Below, one piece after another: positions 18,501-25,250 of a stretch of 38,123 nucleotides of DNA. The notes under the pieces were generated by a model. It had not been told where the DNA came from and made no database searches. It was given only the letters and a program-made list of their open reading frames with translations. Source of the DNA: Maribacter sp. ACAM166. Its GTDB lineage: Bacteria > Bacteroidota > Bacteroidia > Flavobacteriales > Flavobacteriaceae. Position 1 is the first letter of the stretch; every line of letters starts with the position of its first letter. The position numbers and the translations under genes are program-made. Where the stretch lies: assembly GCF_005771495.1 (NCBI RefSeq), contig NZ_VAUW01000039.1, forward strand, positions 1-38,123, read 5' to 3'.

Positions 18501-19889
18501 CGTAAAGCGATGGGTAAAAAGATATTTGCCTTACTTCAAAAATTGAAACCTCAGTTTTTAGATGGTGGTGAGAAAAAAGGACATCCGAGGGAAGTATTAG
18601 AAAAAATTTGGAAAGATTGGGAAGCCTTTGCAGCCTATGCCTTTAACAAAAGTCACTCTACCTGTTATGCATATATCGCATACCAAACCGCCTATTTAAA
18701 AGCCCACTACCCTGCCGAATATATGGCAGCCGTATTGAGTAACAATATGAACGATATTAAGCAGGTTACATTCTTTATGGAAGAATGTAAACGTATGGGC
18801 TTAGACGTTCTTGGTCCAGATGTGAATGAATCATACTACAAATTTGCAGTAAACAAACAAGGGGCCGTTCGTTTTGGTATGGGAGCAGTAAAAGGCGTCG
18901 GGCGTTCAGCGGTAGAGACCATCGTTAAAAATCGCGAAGAAGAGGGTACTTTTAAGTCCGTGTTTGATTTATCTAAACGTATTGACCTGCGCGCAGCAAA
19001 TAAAAAAGCATTTGAAAATCTGGCTGTAGCCGGTGGTTTTGATTCCTTTGGAGTAACGCATCGAGCGCAATATTTTCACGATGATGGTGATGGAATCACC
19101 TTCTTGGAAAAAGTAATTAAATACGGTTCGAAATTTCAGGAAAACGAAAATTCTTCACAAGTAAGTCTATTTGGTGATGCAAGCGAAGTTCAGATTCCAG
19201 AACCTATGGTGCCGCCTTGTGAGGAATGGGGCACTATGGAGAAATTGCGAAGGGAAAAAGAAGTGGTGGGAATCTATATTTCAGGCCACCCGTTAGATGA
19301 TTTCAAAACAGAAATTAAGTCCTTCTGTAACGCCAATGTTTCCTGCGCCGGTGATTTACCGAGTTATGTAAACCGAGAACTCACCTTTGCCGGTGTAATT
19401 ACAGATGTACAGCATAGAATATCTAAAAACGGAAAAGGCTGGGCAGCATTCACCATGGAGGATTATACGGACTCTTTTGAGTTCAGAATCTTCGGTGAAG
19501 AATACTTAAAATTCCGTCATTTCTTAATGATTAATTCCTTCGCTTATGTCAAACTATTCGTTCGCGAGGGATGGACGAATAAAGATACGGGCAAAAAAGG
19601 TGATCCAAGAATGCAGTTCAACAGTTTTATGATGCTGCAAGAAGTTATGGAAAGCTATGCTAGAAAATTGACTATTAAATTGAATATTGCTGAATTGCAC
19701 GAAAAAAAAGTACTTCAATTAAAAGATACGCTAACGACTCATAAAGGTGACCATCCTATTAATTTCATTGTTTATGAAATGGAGGAGAAAATAAAAATCA
19801 ACCTAATAAGCAGGAGGCAAAAAGTACAAATTTCTACCGAACTGTTACATCGTTTGGATGAAAGCGGAGTACACTATAAGCTCAATTAA
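15504..19889 (+). CDS. dnaE: DNA polymerase III alpha subunit with fused N-terminal proofreading exonuclease
   Basis: 1461 aa from ATG 15504; a TTG two codons upstream is a weaker start. Residues 1 to about 190 are a DEDDh exonuclease like the epsilon subunit: FDTETTG (ExoI), GQNVKFDLN (ExoII) and HNATADVEAT (ExoIII) keep the acidic residues and the His. The PHP domain begins near 262 with HLHNHSQFS and AITDHANMMG. The polymerase core has GPGRGSAAGS (about 646), the catalytic acids in PDIDIDFDDEGR (about 687) and MDFLGLKTLT (about 855). HPAEYMAAVLSNN and the OB-fold (LTFAGVITDVQ, about 1292) follow. The chromosomal replicase therefore carries polymerase and editing activity on one chain. It stands alone, between the DUF2383 pseudogene and trxA. 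Confidence 0.96.
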   Translation: MYLIFDTETTGLPKNWNAPYTDSDNWPRCIQIAWQLHDDMGNLIEHQDYLVKPNGFTIPFDAEQIHGISTELAEQKGVPLLEVLEKFNIAMSKTKFIVGQNVKFDLNIMGAEFHRLNVENQLQDLPVLDTCTEHTAKLCQIPGGRGGKFKLPTLTELHQYLFGEPFGEAHNATADVEATTRCFLELVRKQQYTTEQLDVQPDYFQNFSEANPKEIELIALKHINLKKASKKISDALWAKDTGGVSQEEIKENIKTLEDATFAHLHNHSQFSVLQSTIAVKDLVKAAGDAEMPAVAITDHANMMGAFHFVKEIGAYNKSVQAKNAEAVEKGEEPTEKELKPIIGCEFFVCEDHTNKSVKDNGYQIVLLAKNKKGYHNLAKMSSIAYTNGFYYLPRIDKKVIQQYKEDIIVLTGNLYGEVPGKVLNVGEHQAEEALLWWKHEFGDDLYMELMRHGQEDEERVNKVLLEFAKKHEVKLVASNNTYYCAKEDANAHDVLLCVKDGEKQATPIGRGRGYRYGLPNQEYYFKSQNEMKELFKDLPDAILNISEVLDKIEPYELARDVLLPVFDIPEEYKDPEDAVDKGNRGENAYLRHITYLGAEKRYPEITTEIRERIDFELDTIKNSGYPGYFLITEDFIREARNMDVSVGPGRGSAAGSVVAYCLTITNIDPLKYDLLFERFLNPDRVSMPDIDIDFDDEGRSRVMDYVIKKYGANQVAQIITYGTMAAKSSIRDTARVLDLPLGDSDRIAKLIPTMSKLSKIFGQSEAELKKKFRADDLEKIHQLLNIHDGDDLEGQTLKMARTLEGSVRNTGIHACGVIITPSDITDFVPVATAKDSDLYVTQFDNSVVESAGLLKMDFLGLKTLTLIKDTVKIVKAKHDIDLVPDDFPLDDEKTYALFQRGETVGVFQYESPGMQKHMKDLKPSVFDDLIAMNALYRPGPMEYIPSFIARKNGSEEIAYDLPDMEEYLKETYGITVYQEQVMLLSQKLAGFSKGDADVLRKAMGKKIFALLQKLKPQFLDGGEKKGHPREVLEKIWKDWEAFAAYAFNKSHSTCYAYIAYQTAYLKAHYPAEYMAAVLSNNMNDIKQVTFFMEECKRMGLDVLGPDVNESYYKFAVNKQGAVRFGMGAVKGVGRSAVETIVKNREEEGTFKSVFDLSKRIDLRAANKKAFENLAVAGGFDSFGVTHRAQYFHDDGDGITFLEKVIKYGSKFQENENSSQVSLFGDASEVQIPEPMVPPCEEWGTMEKLRREKEVVGIYISGHPLDDFKTEIKSFCNANVSCAGDLPSYVNRELTFAGVITDVQHRISKNGKGWAAFTMEDYTDSFEFRIFGEEYLKFRHFLMINSFAYVKLFVREGWTNKDTGKKGDPRMQFNSFMMLQEVMESYARKLTIKLNIAELHEKKVLQLKDTLTTHKGDHPINFIVYEMEEKIKINLISRRQKVQISTELLHRLDESGVHYKLN

Positions 19890-20096
19890 AATTCTTATTA
19901 TGGATAGTAATCTGAACCTAACCTCCTATTTAAATAGTGGTATTATATCTTAATAGAGTTTATTCAACTTAGACCTTTTGAGATTAGATTTTGATACTAA
20001 ACTATCAGAAACAACTGGATTACGTAATAAATTAGCTTGATACCCTAATAGGTAAAACGAATTGTTAGGCAGTAAGGAAACAGTAAAATAATTGAC

Positions 20097-20104
20097 TAAA
20101 TTTG
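20097..20104 (+). promoter_or_regulatory. -7 box upstream of trxA
   Basis: TAAATTTG matches the Bacteroidetes TAnnTTTG -7 element exactly and lies 25 bp before the trxA ATG. A clear TTTG at the right -33 distance is not seen. Confidence 0.5.
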
Positions 20105-20128
20105 TATAATCAATAAAAGTAAATAATC

Positions 20129-20446
20129 ATGGCAATAGAAATAACAGATGCTACTTTTGACGAGGTAGTTTTAAAAAGCGATAAACCAGTAGTAGTAGAT
20201 TTTTGGGCAGCATGGTGCGGTCCATGCAGAATGGTTGGTCCTATTATTGACGAAGTTAGTACTGAGTACGAAGGTAAAGCTGTTGTAGGCAAGGTTGATG
20301 TTGATGCAAATCAAGAATTCGCTGCAAAATATGGTGTACGTAACATCCCAACTGTTTTGGTTTTTAAAGGTGGTGAGATTATAAGCAGACAAGTAGGTGT
20401 TTCACCTAAAAAAGTTTATACCGACGCTATAGATGCACTGTTATAG
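20129..20446 (+). CDS. trxA: Thioredoxin
   Basis: 105 aa, standard length and without a signal peptide, so cytoplasmic. The redox-active WCGPC is at residues 29-33 within VVDFWAAWCGPCRMVGP. The buried Asp in the second strand, the cis-Pro loop (GVRNIPTVLVFKGG) and the C-terminal helix are all present. It donates electrons to ribonucleotide reductase, peroxiredoxins and methionine sulfoxide reductases, and could support the peroxiredoxin at 31634. It is monocistronic: -7 box upstream and a hairpin terminator downstream. Confidence 0.96.
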   Translation: MAIEITDATFDEVVLKSDKPVVVDFWAAWCGPCRMVGPIIDEVSTEYEGKAVVGKVDVDANQEFAAKYGVRNIPTVLVFKGGEIISRQVGVSPKKVYTDAIDALL

Positions 20447-20466
20447 CCATCGTACCTATTATAAAT

Positions 20467-20500
20467 AAAAAGAGCTGGCAAGATGTCAGCTCTTTTTATT
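20467..20500 (+). terminator. Rho-independent terminator of trxA
   Basis: An 11-bp perfect stem AAAAAGAGCTG / CAGCTCTTTTT encloses a 9-nt loop (20478-20486) and runs into a T-rich tail, 20 bp after the trxA stop. Confidence 0.85.
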
Positions 20501-20561
20501 TGGTTTAATTTTAAATTGACACTTCTGGCCTAGTTGAACTGTCTTCACTATCTTTAATCTT

Positions 20562-21491
20562 GTGAATTTACAATCAGAATTAAATAAATCACCTTTATTT
20601 TCCAATTTAGAACTATTGGCCAATCAGGTCGTAGAGGGGTTTATTAGTGGAATCCATAGAAGTCCATTTCATGGTTTTTCTGCAGAATTTGCCGAACATA
20701 AAATTTACAACAACGGAGAAAGCACCAAACATATCGATTGGAAACTATTTGCAAAGACCGATAAGTTGTACACTAAAAGATATGAGGAGGAAACCAACCT
20801 TCGATGTCATATGATTTTAGATAATTCAGCTTCCATGTATTATCCCAAAGTAGATACCCCACAAATAGGCTCCTTAAATAAAATTGGGTTTAGCGTGTTG
20901 GCGATTGCTGCCCTAATGAACGTATTGAAAAGACAACGCGATGCAGTAGGTTTAAGCGTGTATTCAGATAGTTATAATTATTACGCTCCTGAAAAAGGAA
21001 GTGAACGCCATTTTCAAATGTTGTTGGCCCAGTTGAGTCAAATAGGCATGGCAACTAATGCGTCAAAAGAAACAAAAACCTATAAGTATCTACATCTGAT
21101 TGCAGAAAACATAAAAAGAAGAAGCCTTATATTTTTGTTTACAGATATGTTTCAAACAGAAAAGAATGATGATGAATTGTTCGAGGCCTTACGTCATTTG
21201 AAATATAATAAGCATGATGTTGTGCTTTTTCACCCGATGGACAAGCAGCACGAACTATTTTTTGATTTTGAGAATACTCCCAAACGTTTTGTTGATGTTG
21301 AAACAGGTGAACATTTAGACCTATATGCAGACAATATTAAGGAGGCTTACCACGAGCGAATAAGTTCGTATATAGCTGATATTAAGATGAAATGTGCCCA
21401 ATATAAAATTAAATATGTAGACCTAGATATCAAAAGTGATTTCTCTACAGTGCTTAACACTTTCTTAGTAGAGCGAAATAAATTTCTTTAG
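20562..21491 (+). CDS. DUF58 domain protein (vWA-like)
   Basis: 309 aa beginning at GTG 20562; no ATG upstream in frame is available near it. The DUF58 signature is clear: GFSAEFAEHKIYNNGES then HIDWKLFAKTDKLYTKRYEEE. This is followed by a von Willebrand A-like part with the MIDAS-type DNSASM and a second conserved stretch LIFLFTDMFQ. No membrane segment, unlike many DUF58 proteins. DUF58 genes usually sit beside a MoxR AAA+ ATPase and BatA/B proteins; none is here, so it is an orphan. Likely protein-protein scaffold or metal-dependent adhesion; exact role unknown. Confidence 0.9.
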   Translation: MNLQSELNKSPLFSNLELLANQVVEGFISGIHRSPFHGFSAEFAEHKIYNNGESTKHIDWKLFAKTDKLYTKRYEEETNLRCHMILDNSASMYYPKVDTPQIGSLNKIGFSVLAIAALMNVLKRQRDAVGLSVYSDSYNYYAPEKGSERHFQMLLAQLSQIGMATNASKETKTYKYLHLIAENIKRRSLIFLFTDMFQTEKNDDELFEALRHLKYNKHDVVLFHPMDKQHELFFDFENTPKRFVDVETGEHLDLYADNIKEAYHERISSYIADIKMKCAQYKIKYVDLDIKSDFSTVLNTFLVERNKFL

Positions 21492-21514
21492 ACTGAAAAA
21501 ATTAAAGAAAAATG

Positions 21515-21545
21515 TTTGTGCAATACAATAAACAACATATATTTG
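21515..21545 (+). promoter_or_regulatory. Bacteroidetes promoter for tRNA-Asp
   Basis: TTTG (21515-21518) and TATATTTG (21538-21545) are 19 nt apart, a full match to the Bacteroidetes consensus, and the tRNA begins 17 nt after the -7 box. Confidence 0.8.
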
Positions 21546-21562
21546 CACTCGCTAAACGCCAC

Positions 21563-21636
21563 GGTCTGGTAGTTCAGTTGGTTAGAATACCTGCCTGTCA
21601 CGCAGGGGGTCGCGGGTTCGAGTCCCGTCCAGACCG
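21563..21636 (+). tRNA. tRNA-Asp (GTC)
   Basis: A 74-nt cloverleaf. The acceptor stem GGTCTGG pairs with CCAGACC (21629-21635), with discriminator G. The anticodon stem CCTGC/GCAGG encloses loop CTGTCAC with anticodon GTC at 21597-21599. The T arm contains GGGTTCGAGTCCC. CCA is not encoded. An integrase gene lies 240 bp downstream, so the 3' end of this tRNA is the natural candidate attachment site. Confidence 0.97.
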
Positions 21637-21659
21637 CTTGGAGGAATCCAAATTAACAC

Positions 21660-21694
21660 AAAAAGCCTGTAAATCAATGATTTACAGGCTTTTT
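21660..21694 (+). terminator. Terminator after tRNA-Asp
   Basis: A 15-bp stem AAAAAGCCTGTAAAT / ATTTACAGGCTTTTT with a 5-nt loop, followed by CATTTT. It would stop transcription from the tRNA promoter before the integrase. Confidence 0.85.
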
Positions 21695-21750
21695 CATTTT
21701 ATATAATGTCAAAAGTCACCATCTAATACCTTATAAAAGGGGCGGAAATC

Positions 21751-21875
21751 GGTGCGTCTTTTTACCCTTCAAAAACCCGCACCTAAATCGCTGTAATTGA
21801 CTGTTAAAGAAAACTTTACAGAGAAATTTTAACATTTTTTTTCGTACCTTCTGGTGCGGATTTAAAACCCGCACC
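21751..21875. repeat. Paired GGTGCG/CGCACC inverted repeats and AAAACCCGCACCT direct repeat
   Basis: Two inverted repeats (GGTGCG at 21751 with CGCACC to 21783; GGTGCGG at 21853 with CCGCACC to 21875) share the 13-bp direct repeat AAAACCCGCACCT at 21772-21784 and 21864-21876. A third near-palindrome CTGTTAAAG-AAAA-CTTTACAG lies between at 21801-21821. The last copy ends right against the integrase ATG (21877). Plausible roles are integrase arm-type or operator sites. Confidence 0.6.
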
Positions 21876-21876
21876 T

Positions 21877-23142
21877 ATGTATGGCAAAATGAGTATTCTG
21901 TTTTACCCTAAGAAATCAGAAACAAATACTGACGGAATGGTTATGCTTTACACGCGCATAACTATTAATGGCAAGCGAGGTGAGTTTAGTCTTGGTCGCC
22001 GTGTGGATGAACAACGATGGGATTCACGTGGTGCGAAGCTCCGAGGTTCTTCAATGGAGGTATCCAACTTCAATCGGTTCTTAGATAACGTTAAAAGCCG
22101 TCTATTTGAAATATATGATGACCTGTTAAAGGACAAACTTGATATTTCCGCTGCCATAATCAAGAATATGTATTTAGGGAAGGCGGGCAAGGAATATATG
22201 GTTCTTGAAATTTTTCAGGAGCATAATGATGAAATCGAAAGTTTACTGGGAAAAGGGTTTACGAAAGGAACCTTACAGCGCTATAAGGCTGCGTATAATC
22301 ATGTATCCGACTATATTGGGCACAAGTATCAGCGTAAGGACGTTCCCGTTCGTAGCATCGACCATAAATTCATAACAGGGTTAGAGTACTATTTGAGATC
22401 AAAAAAGAATTGTGAACATAATACAGCAATAAAATATGTGGTCAATTTTAAAAAAATTATCCGAATCGCCTATGCCAATGAATGGATAGCACGGGATCCT
22501 TTCTTTCATTGGAAAGCATCATGGAAAACGAAAGAGAAACAGTATTTGACTCAAATAGAACTTGATGCGTTACGGAACAAAAAATCATTCTTGCCACGGT
22601 TAGAACTAGTACGGGATATTTTTCTTTTTTGCTGCTATACCGGTCTGGCCTATTCTGATGTAAAGCAATTACAGTTTGAGAATATCGTCATAGGCATCAA
22701 TGGCGACCGATGGATTAAAATGGCACGGAAAAAAACCAAGGCAATGAGTAGTATTCCACTCTTATCAACAGCTGAAAATATTATCGAAAAGTACAGTCAG
22801 CACCCCTATGTTGTAGATGGAAAAGGAGTTTTGCCAGTCTTGACAAATCAAAAATCAAATGCCTATCTAAAAGAGATTGCGGATGTTTGCGGAATACGTA
22901 AAAATCTAACTACACATTTGGCCAGGCATACTTTCGCTACCACAGTGACGTTATCGAAAGGTGTATCAATAGCTACGGTAAGTAAAATGTTGGGACATCG
23001 GTCTCTAAAAACAACTCAGATTTATGCTAAGGTACTTGATAGCAAAATTGCCGATGAAATGAATATGTTGAAAGAGAAATTGGCGCAGGAAGAGAAAGAT
23101 TTGGTAGCTCCGGAAAATGACAGTTCAAAGAAACGCAACTAG
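21877..23142 (+). CDS. Tyrosine recombinase / integrase of Bacteroidetes mobile elements
   Basis: 421 aa. Starts MYGKMSILFYPKKSE; the Met at 21889 is an alternative start. An Arm-type DNA-binding domain (1 to about 90), a SAM-like core-binding domain (about 105-200, YKAAYNHVSDYIGHKY) and the catalytic domain follow. Catalytic residues: HLARH at about 347 (HxxR), LGHR at about 372 and the nucleophile Tyr in QIYAKV at about 382. The box I position reads TGLAYSD, with Ala where most tyrosine recombinases have Arg; the CTnDOT integrase group is known to lack that Arg as well. It sits immediately 3' of tRNA-Asp and presumably integrated the island there. Repeats directly upstream may be its regulatory or arm sites. 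Confidence 0.93.
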   Translation: MYGKMSILFYPKKSETNTDGMVMLYTRITINGKRGEFSLGRRVDEQRWDSRGAKLRGSSMEVSNFNRFLDNVKSRLFEIYDDLLKDKLDISAAIIKNMYLGKAGKEYMVLEIFQEHNDEIESLLGKGFTKGTLQRYKAAYNHVSDYIGHKYQRKDVPVRSIDHKFITGLEYYLRSKKNCEHNTAIKYVVNFKKIIRIAYANEWIARDPFFHWKASWKTKEKQYLTQIELDALRNKKSFLPRLELVRDIFLFCCYTGLAYSDVKQLQFENIVIGINGDRWIKMARKKTKAMSSIPLLSTAENIIEKYSQHPYVVDGKGVLPVLTNQKSNAYLKEIADVCGIRKNLTTHLARHTFATTVTLSKGVSIATVSKMLGHRSLKTTQIYAKVLDSKIADEMNMLKEKLAQEEKDLVAPENDSSKKRN

Positions 23143-23194
23143 ATTTGTAGAATTTTATTCGTTCCAATTATTTTTTATTTTCATTTATTTATGT

Positions 23195-23211
23195 GTTCAG
23201 TGACACTGAAC
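23195..23211. repeat. 17-bp palindrome after the integrase
   Basis: GTTCAGTGACACTGAAC has perfect 8-bp arms around one base, 52 bp after the integrase stop. There is no U-tract, so it is a weak terminator candidate; a protein-binding or recombination site is also possible. Confidence 0.5.
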
Positions 23212-23306
23212 GGCGCGATTTATTGAACACCTTAAAATGTAATCGGACTGTTCGTGACTTTTCAGCACAAATTACTTTTACTTGGTTGCCATCCTTTATT
23301 TGAACT

Positions 23307-23609
23307 TTATTTCAGGTGTATTGGAAAATCCATCGTACCGCCTAAAATTCTGACAATAAAAATTCCTTTGCTTTCGAGATAATAAAATACTACATGTGAT
23401 TTGTACCTATAACGCAGCAACATTTTATTTTTCACGGCAACATATCTCCTGCCCAACTCAGGGTTATTTGCTAGTTCTTCTAAAGTTCCCTTGAGGCCCT
23501 TCGCATATTTCAAAGATTGACTTTCTCCGAATTCATTTATGGTGTATTTGGCAATGGATTTAATATCGCTCTTTGCCTTAACACTTATTACATAACTATT
23601 GTCTGGCAT
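23307..23609 (-). CDS. ParE/RelE-family toxin
   Basis: 100 aa from the ATG at 23609; a GTG at 23618 would add three residues. The RelE/ParE fold is seen in SYVISVKAKSDIKSIAKYT, the central helix with LEELANNPELGRRY, and the C-terminal strands LLRYRYKSHVVFYY and GIFIVRILGG. ParE-type toxins poison DNA gyrase, RelE-type cleave mRNA; the sequence resembles ParE more (plant-like ELG.R pattern, basic C-terminal strands). It overlaps the antitoxin end by 14 nt, a coupling typical of such pairs. It probably stabilises the island. Confidence 0.87.
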   Translation of the reverse strand: MPDNSYVISVKAKSDIKSIAKYTINEFGESQSLKYAKGLKGTLEELANNPELGRRYVAVKNKMLLRYRYKSHVVFYYLESKGIFIVRILGGTMDFPIHLK

Positions 23610-23847
23610 TGTGCTCACTTATGGCTTCTTCCCAAATACTATCTATTGTGGCATCGGATGGACCGCTTTCCATTCCTTCGATAAGCGCCTCGTTCAAATC
23701 TACAACGTGCTTTCTTCGCTCTTGGTCTTTACGAATAATATCTCTAACATATTCGCTGTCATTCGTGTAAAAACCCTGTTCGATTAAGCTTTTCACGTAA
23801 GCCTCCTGTTGTTCCGTAAATGTGATAGATTTTCTAATTACTGCCAT
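23596..23847 (-). CDS. ParD-family (ribbon-helix-helix) antitoxin
   Basis: 83 aa. The N-terminal ribbon-helix-helix reads RKSITFTEQQEAYVKSLIEQG then SEYVRDIIRKDQER; the C-terminal part (about 45-83) is acidic (EGMESGPSDATIDSIWEEA) as expected for wrapping the toxin. It precedes and overlaps the toxin gene. Its own promoter region contains a perfect palindrome at 23856-23870, a likely autoregulatory operator. Confidence 0.88.
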   Translation of the reverse strand: MAVIRKSITFTEQQEAYVKSLIEQGFYTNDSEYVRDIIRKDQERRKHVVDLNEALIEGMESGPSDATIDSIWEEAISEHNARQ

Positions 23848-23855
23848 AATGAACC

Positions 23856-23870
23856 AATATTAATAATATT
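23856..23870. promoter_or_regulatory. Candidate ParD operator
   Basis: AATATTAATAATATT has 7-bp arms around a single base and lies 8 bp upstream of the antitoxin ATG, where a ribbon-helix-helix repressor would block its own transcription or translation. AT-rich context raises the chance of coincidence. Confidence 0.45.
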
Positions 23871-24163
23871 GATGCAAAATAAAAATATTTGGTAAATAAT
23901 GCAAACATTGAAGTGTCCTTTATTTGAATTTTAGTAATTCTTCTACTTTTTCAGAATTAACAAATTGTCCCAGAAGTATTGTTTTTAAGTAGATTAGCGA
24001 TTTAAAACAGTATGCATTTAATAACCTGACCGTTCAGCACATTCCCTTACATTTCGCCGAAAAGGCTCCATTACACGAAACGAGGTTCAATACAATAGGT
24101 CTTGACCACAATCCTCAATTTTTACCTTCCAGTTATTCATTCTGCTATACTATAAAGAAAAAC

Positions 24164-24186
24164 TTGTCCTGAGCGAAGTCGAAGGG
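24164..24186. repeat. TCCTGAGCGAAGTCGAAGG dispersed intergenic repeat
   Basis: The 19-base core TCCTGAGCGAAGTCGAAGG (preceded by CTTG) corresponds to a short motif I recall as recurring between genes in many Bacteroidetes genomes. Only one copy is seen here. Confidence 0.45.
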
Positions 24187-24697
24187 TTCCATTCACAAGT
24201 AGAACTTCAGGATTACGTTCGCCAAAAACCTACACCAGCTTTTTACTTTTTTGCACAAAGGTTTAAAATTTAGAAGGAAACGGACTGCATAATCAATCAC
24301 AGGCTCATTTTTATAAGTCCTTCATCCATCAAAATTTTAGGTATGGTTATAGAAAAGATAACAGCGAGGGCTCTATGGGAAGTAATTGGAACATCTCAAC
24401 ACCAATTTAAAAATCAGCTTTTATAAAAATAGCAAATGTGGGAGAGCGTCTTTCTGCTTTTTTAAAAGAAAAGAAAAACGCTCGGGATATAATAAGTAAT
24501 CGGACAACTGTCATTATGGCAACCAATTGACACCAAGTAAAACCATTTAATATGGCTTCTTTTTTGCGCTGTTCATCTGTGAACGGAATCATAAATCTTT
24601 AGAAATTCTTTTGGACAAATCTATCGATATGAGTTCCAACATAGATTGACAAGTACGAAAATCCCGGAATGAAATGAAGGGATGGAGTAGCAAGAGG

Positions 24698-24719
24698 GTA
24701 ACAGGCTAACGCCTGTTAC
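24698..24719. repeat. Perfect 9-bp hairpin, candidate oriT/nic region
   Basis: GTAACAGGC - TAAC - GCCTGTTAC forms a GC-containing hairpin 139 bp upstream of the mobilisation gene. Bacteroides mobilizable elements usually have their oriT just upstream of the mob genes, with an inverted repeat near the nick. The T-rich sequence after it (GTTTTTATATTTTTC) would also suit a terminator. Confidence 0.4.
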
Positions 24720-24857
24720 GGTTTTTATATTTTTCTCCCTCCTCAATAAACATAGGGCTTTTGAAGGGTTTTTTATTTTCGGGATTAGGAGGGAAGGCTT
24801 TGTTTTTCAGAAAAATAGTGCTTAGGCCAATAAAAACGATACAAAATTTCAGAAAAA

Positions 24858-25241
24858 ATGGATAAAGGATATGAAAAAGAGTCATTTGAGAAGCTGGGAA
24901 TAAAGACTTCCGTGGCGCTACGATTTAGGGAATTCTCAAAGAAAATGTCAAAATCCCAATCAATGACGTTACTATTGATGCTCGATTTCTTTGAGGATTA
25001 TGGAATATCCCCTGCGGAAGCAATGGGGCCACGTATGGAAACGCTGGAAACTAGAATATCGATGCTTATCAAAAAGCGTATGAACGGAATGATCGCCATT
25101 ATGAAGGATATCGAAAAAACGCAGACCAAGCCAACCGCCGCTATGCTGCATGCTCTATTTGAACAAGCGGAACCCCCCAAAAAGAAACTTATCCTGGAGA
25201 AAAAGGAAGTACAGTTCCAAGAGCGTAAATTATTAAAATAA
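24858..25241 (+). CDS. BfmA/BtgA-like mobilisation accessory protein
   Basis: 127 aa. The N-terminal half reads EKESFEKLGIKTSVALRFRE then SKKMSKSQSMTLLLMLDFFE, followed by DYGISP. This is the pattern of BfmA/BtgA mobilisation proteins of Bacteroides transposons and plasmids, which bind oriT and assist the relaxase. The C-terminal half is a helical, basic region (MLIKKRMNGMIAIMKDIEKT). It is shorter than many relatives. The usual downstream relaxase (BfmB/BtgB) is absent, so the island could only move, if at all, using a relaxase in trans. The next gene begins 9 nt downstream. Confidence 0.75.
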   Translation: MDKGYEKESFEKLGIKTSVALRFREFSKKMSKSQSMTLLLMLDFFEDYGISPAEAMGPRMETLETRISMLIKKRMNGMIAIMKDIEKTQTKPTAAMLHALFEQAEPPKKKLILEKKEVQFQERKLLK

Positions 25242-25250
25242 AGAGGAGCA

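Larger units (their letters stand above)
23871..24857. other. About 1 kb without a recognisable gene; contains a repeat and candidate oriT
   Basis: No frame encodes a protein I recognise. A 61-residue minus-strand frame (24407-24592) and a 27-residue plus-strand frame beginning near 24342 (MVIEKITARALWEVI) are possible fragments of lost island genes. The notable elements are a dispersed-repeat motif at 24164-24186 and a perfect hairpin at 24698-24719. Confidence 0.5.

Noticed and set aside
24407..24592. 61-residue minus-strand frame MIPFTDEQRKKEAILNGFT...
   Set aside because: No recognisable family or clear start signal; hydrophobic stretch could be chance in a gene-free island segment. Kept only as a possible fragment.
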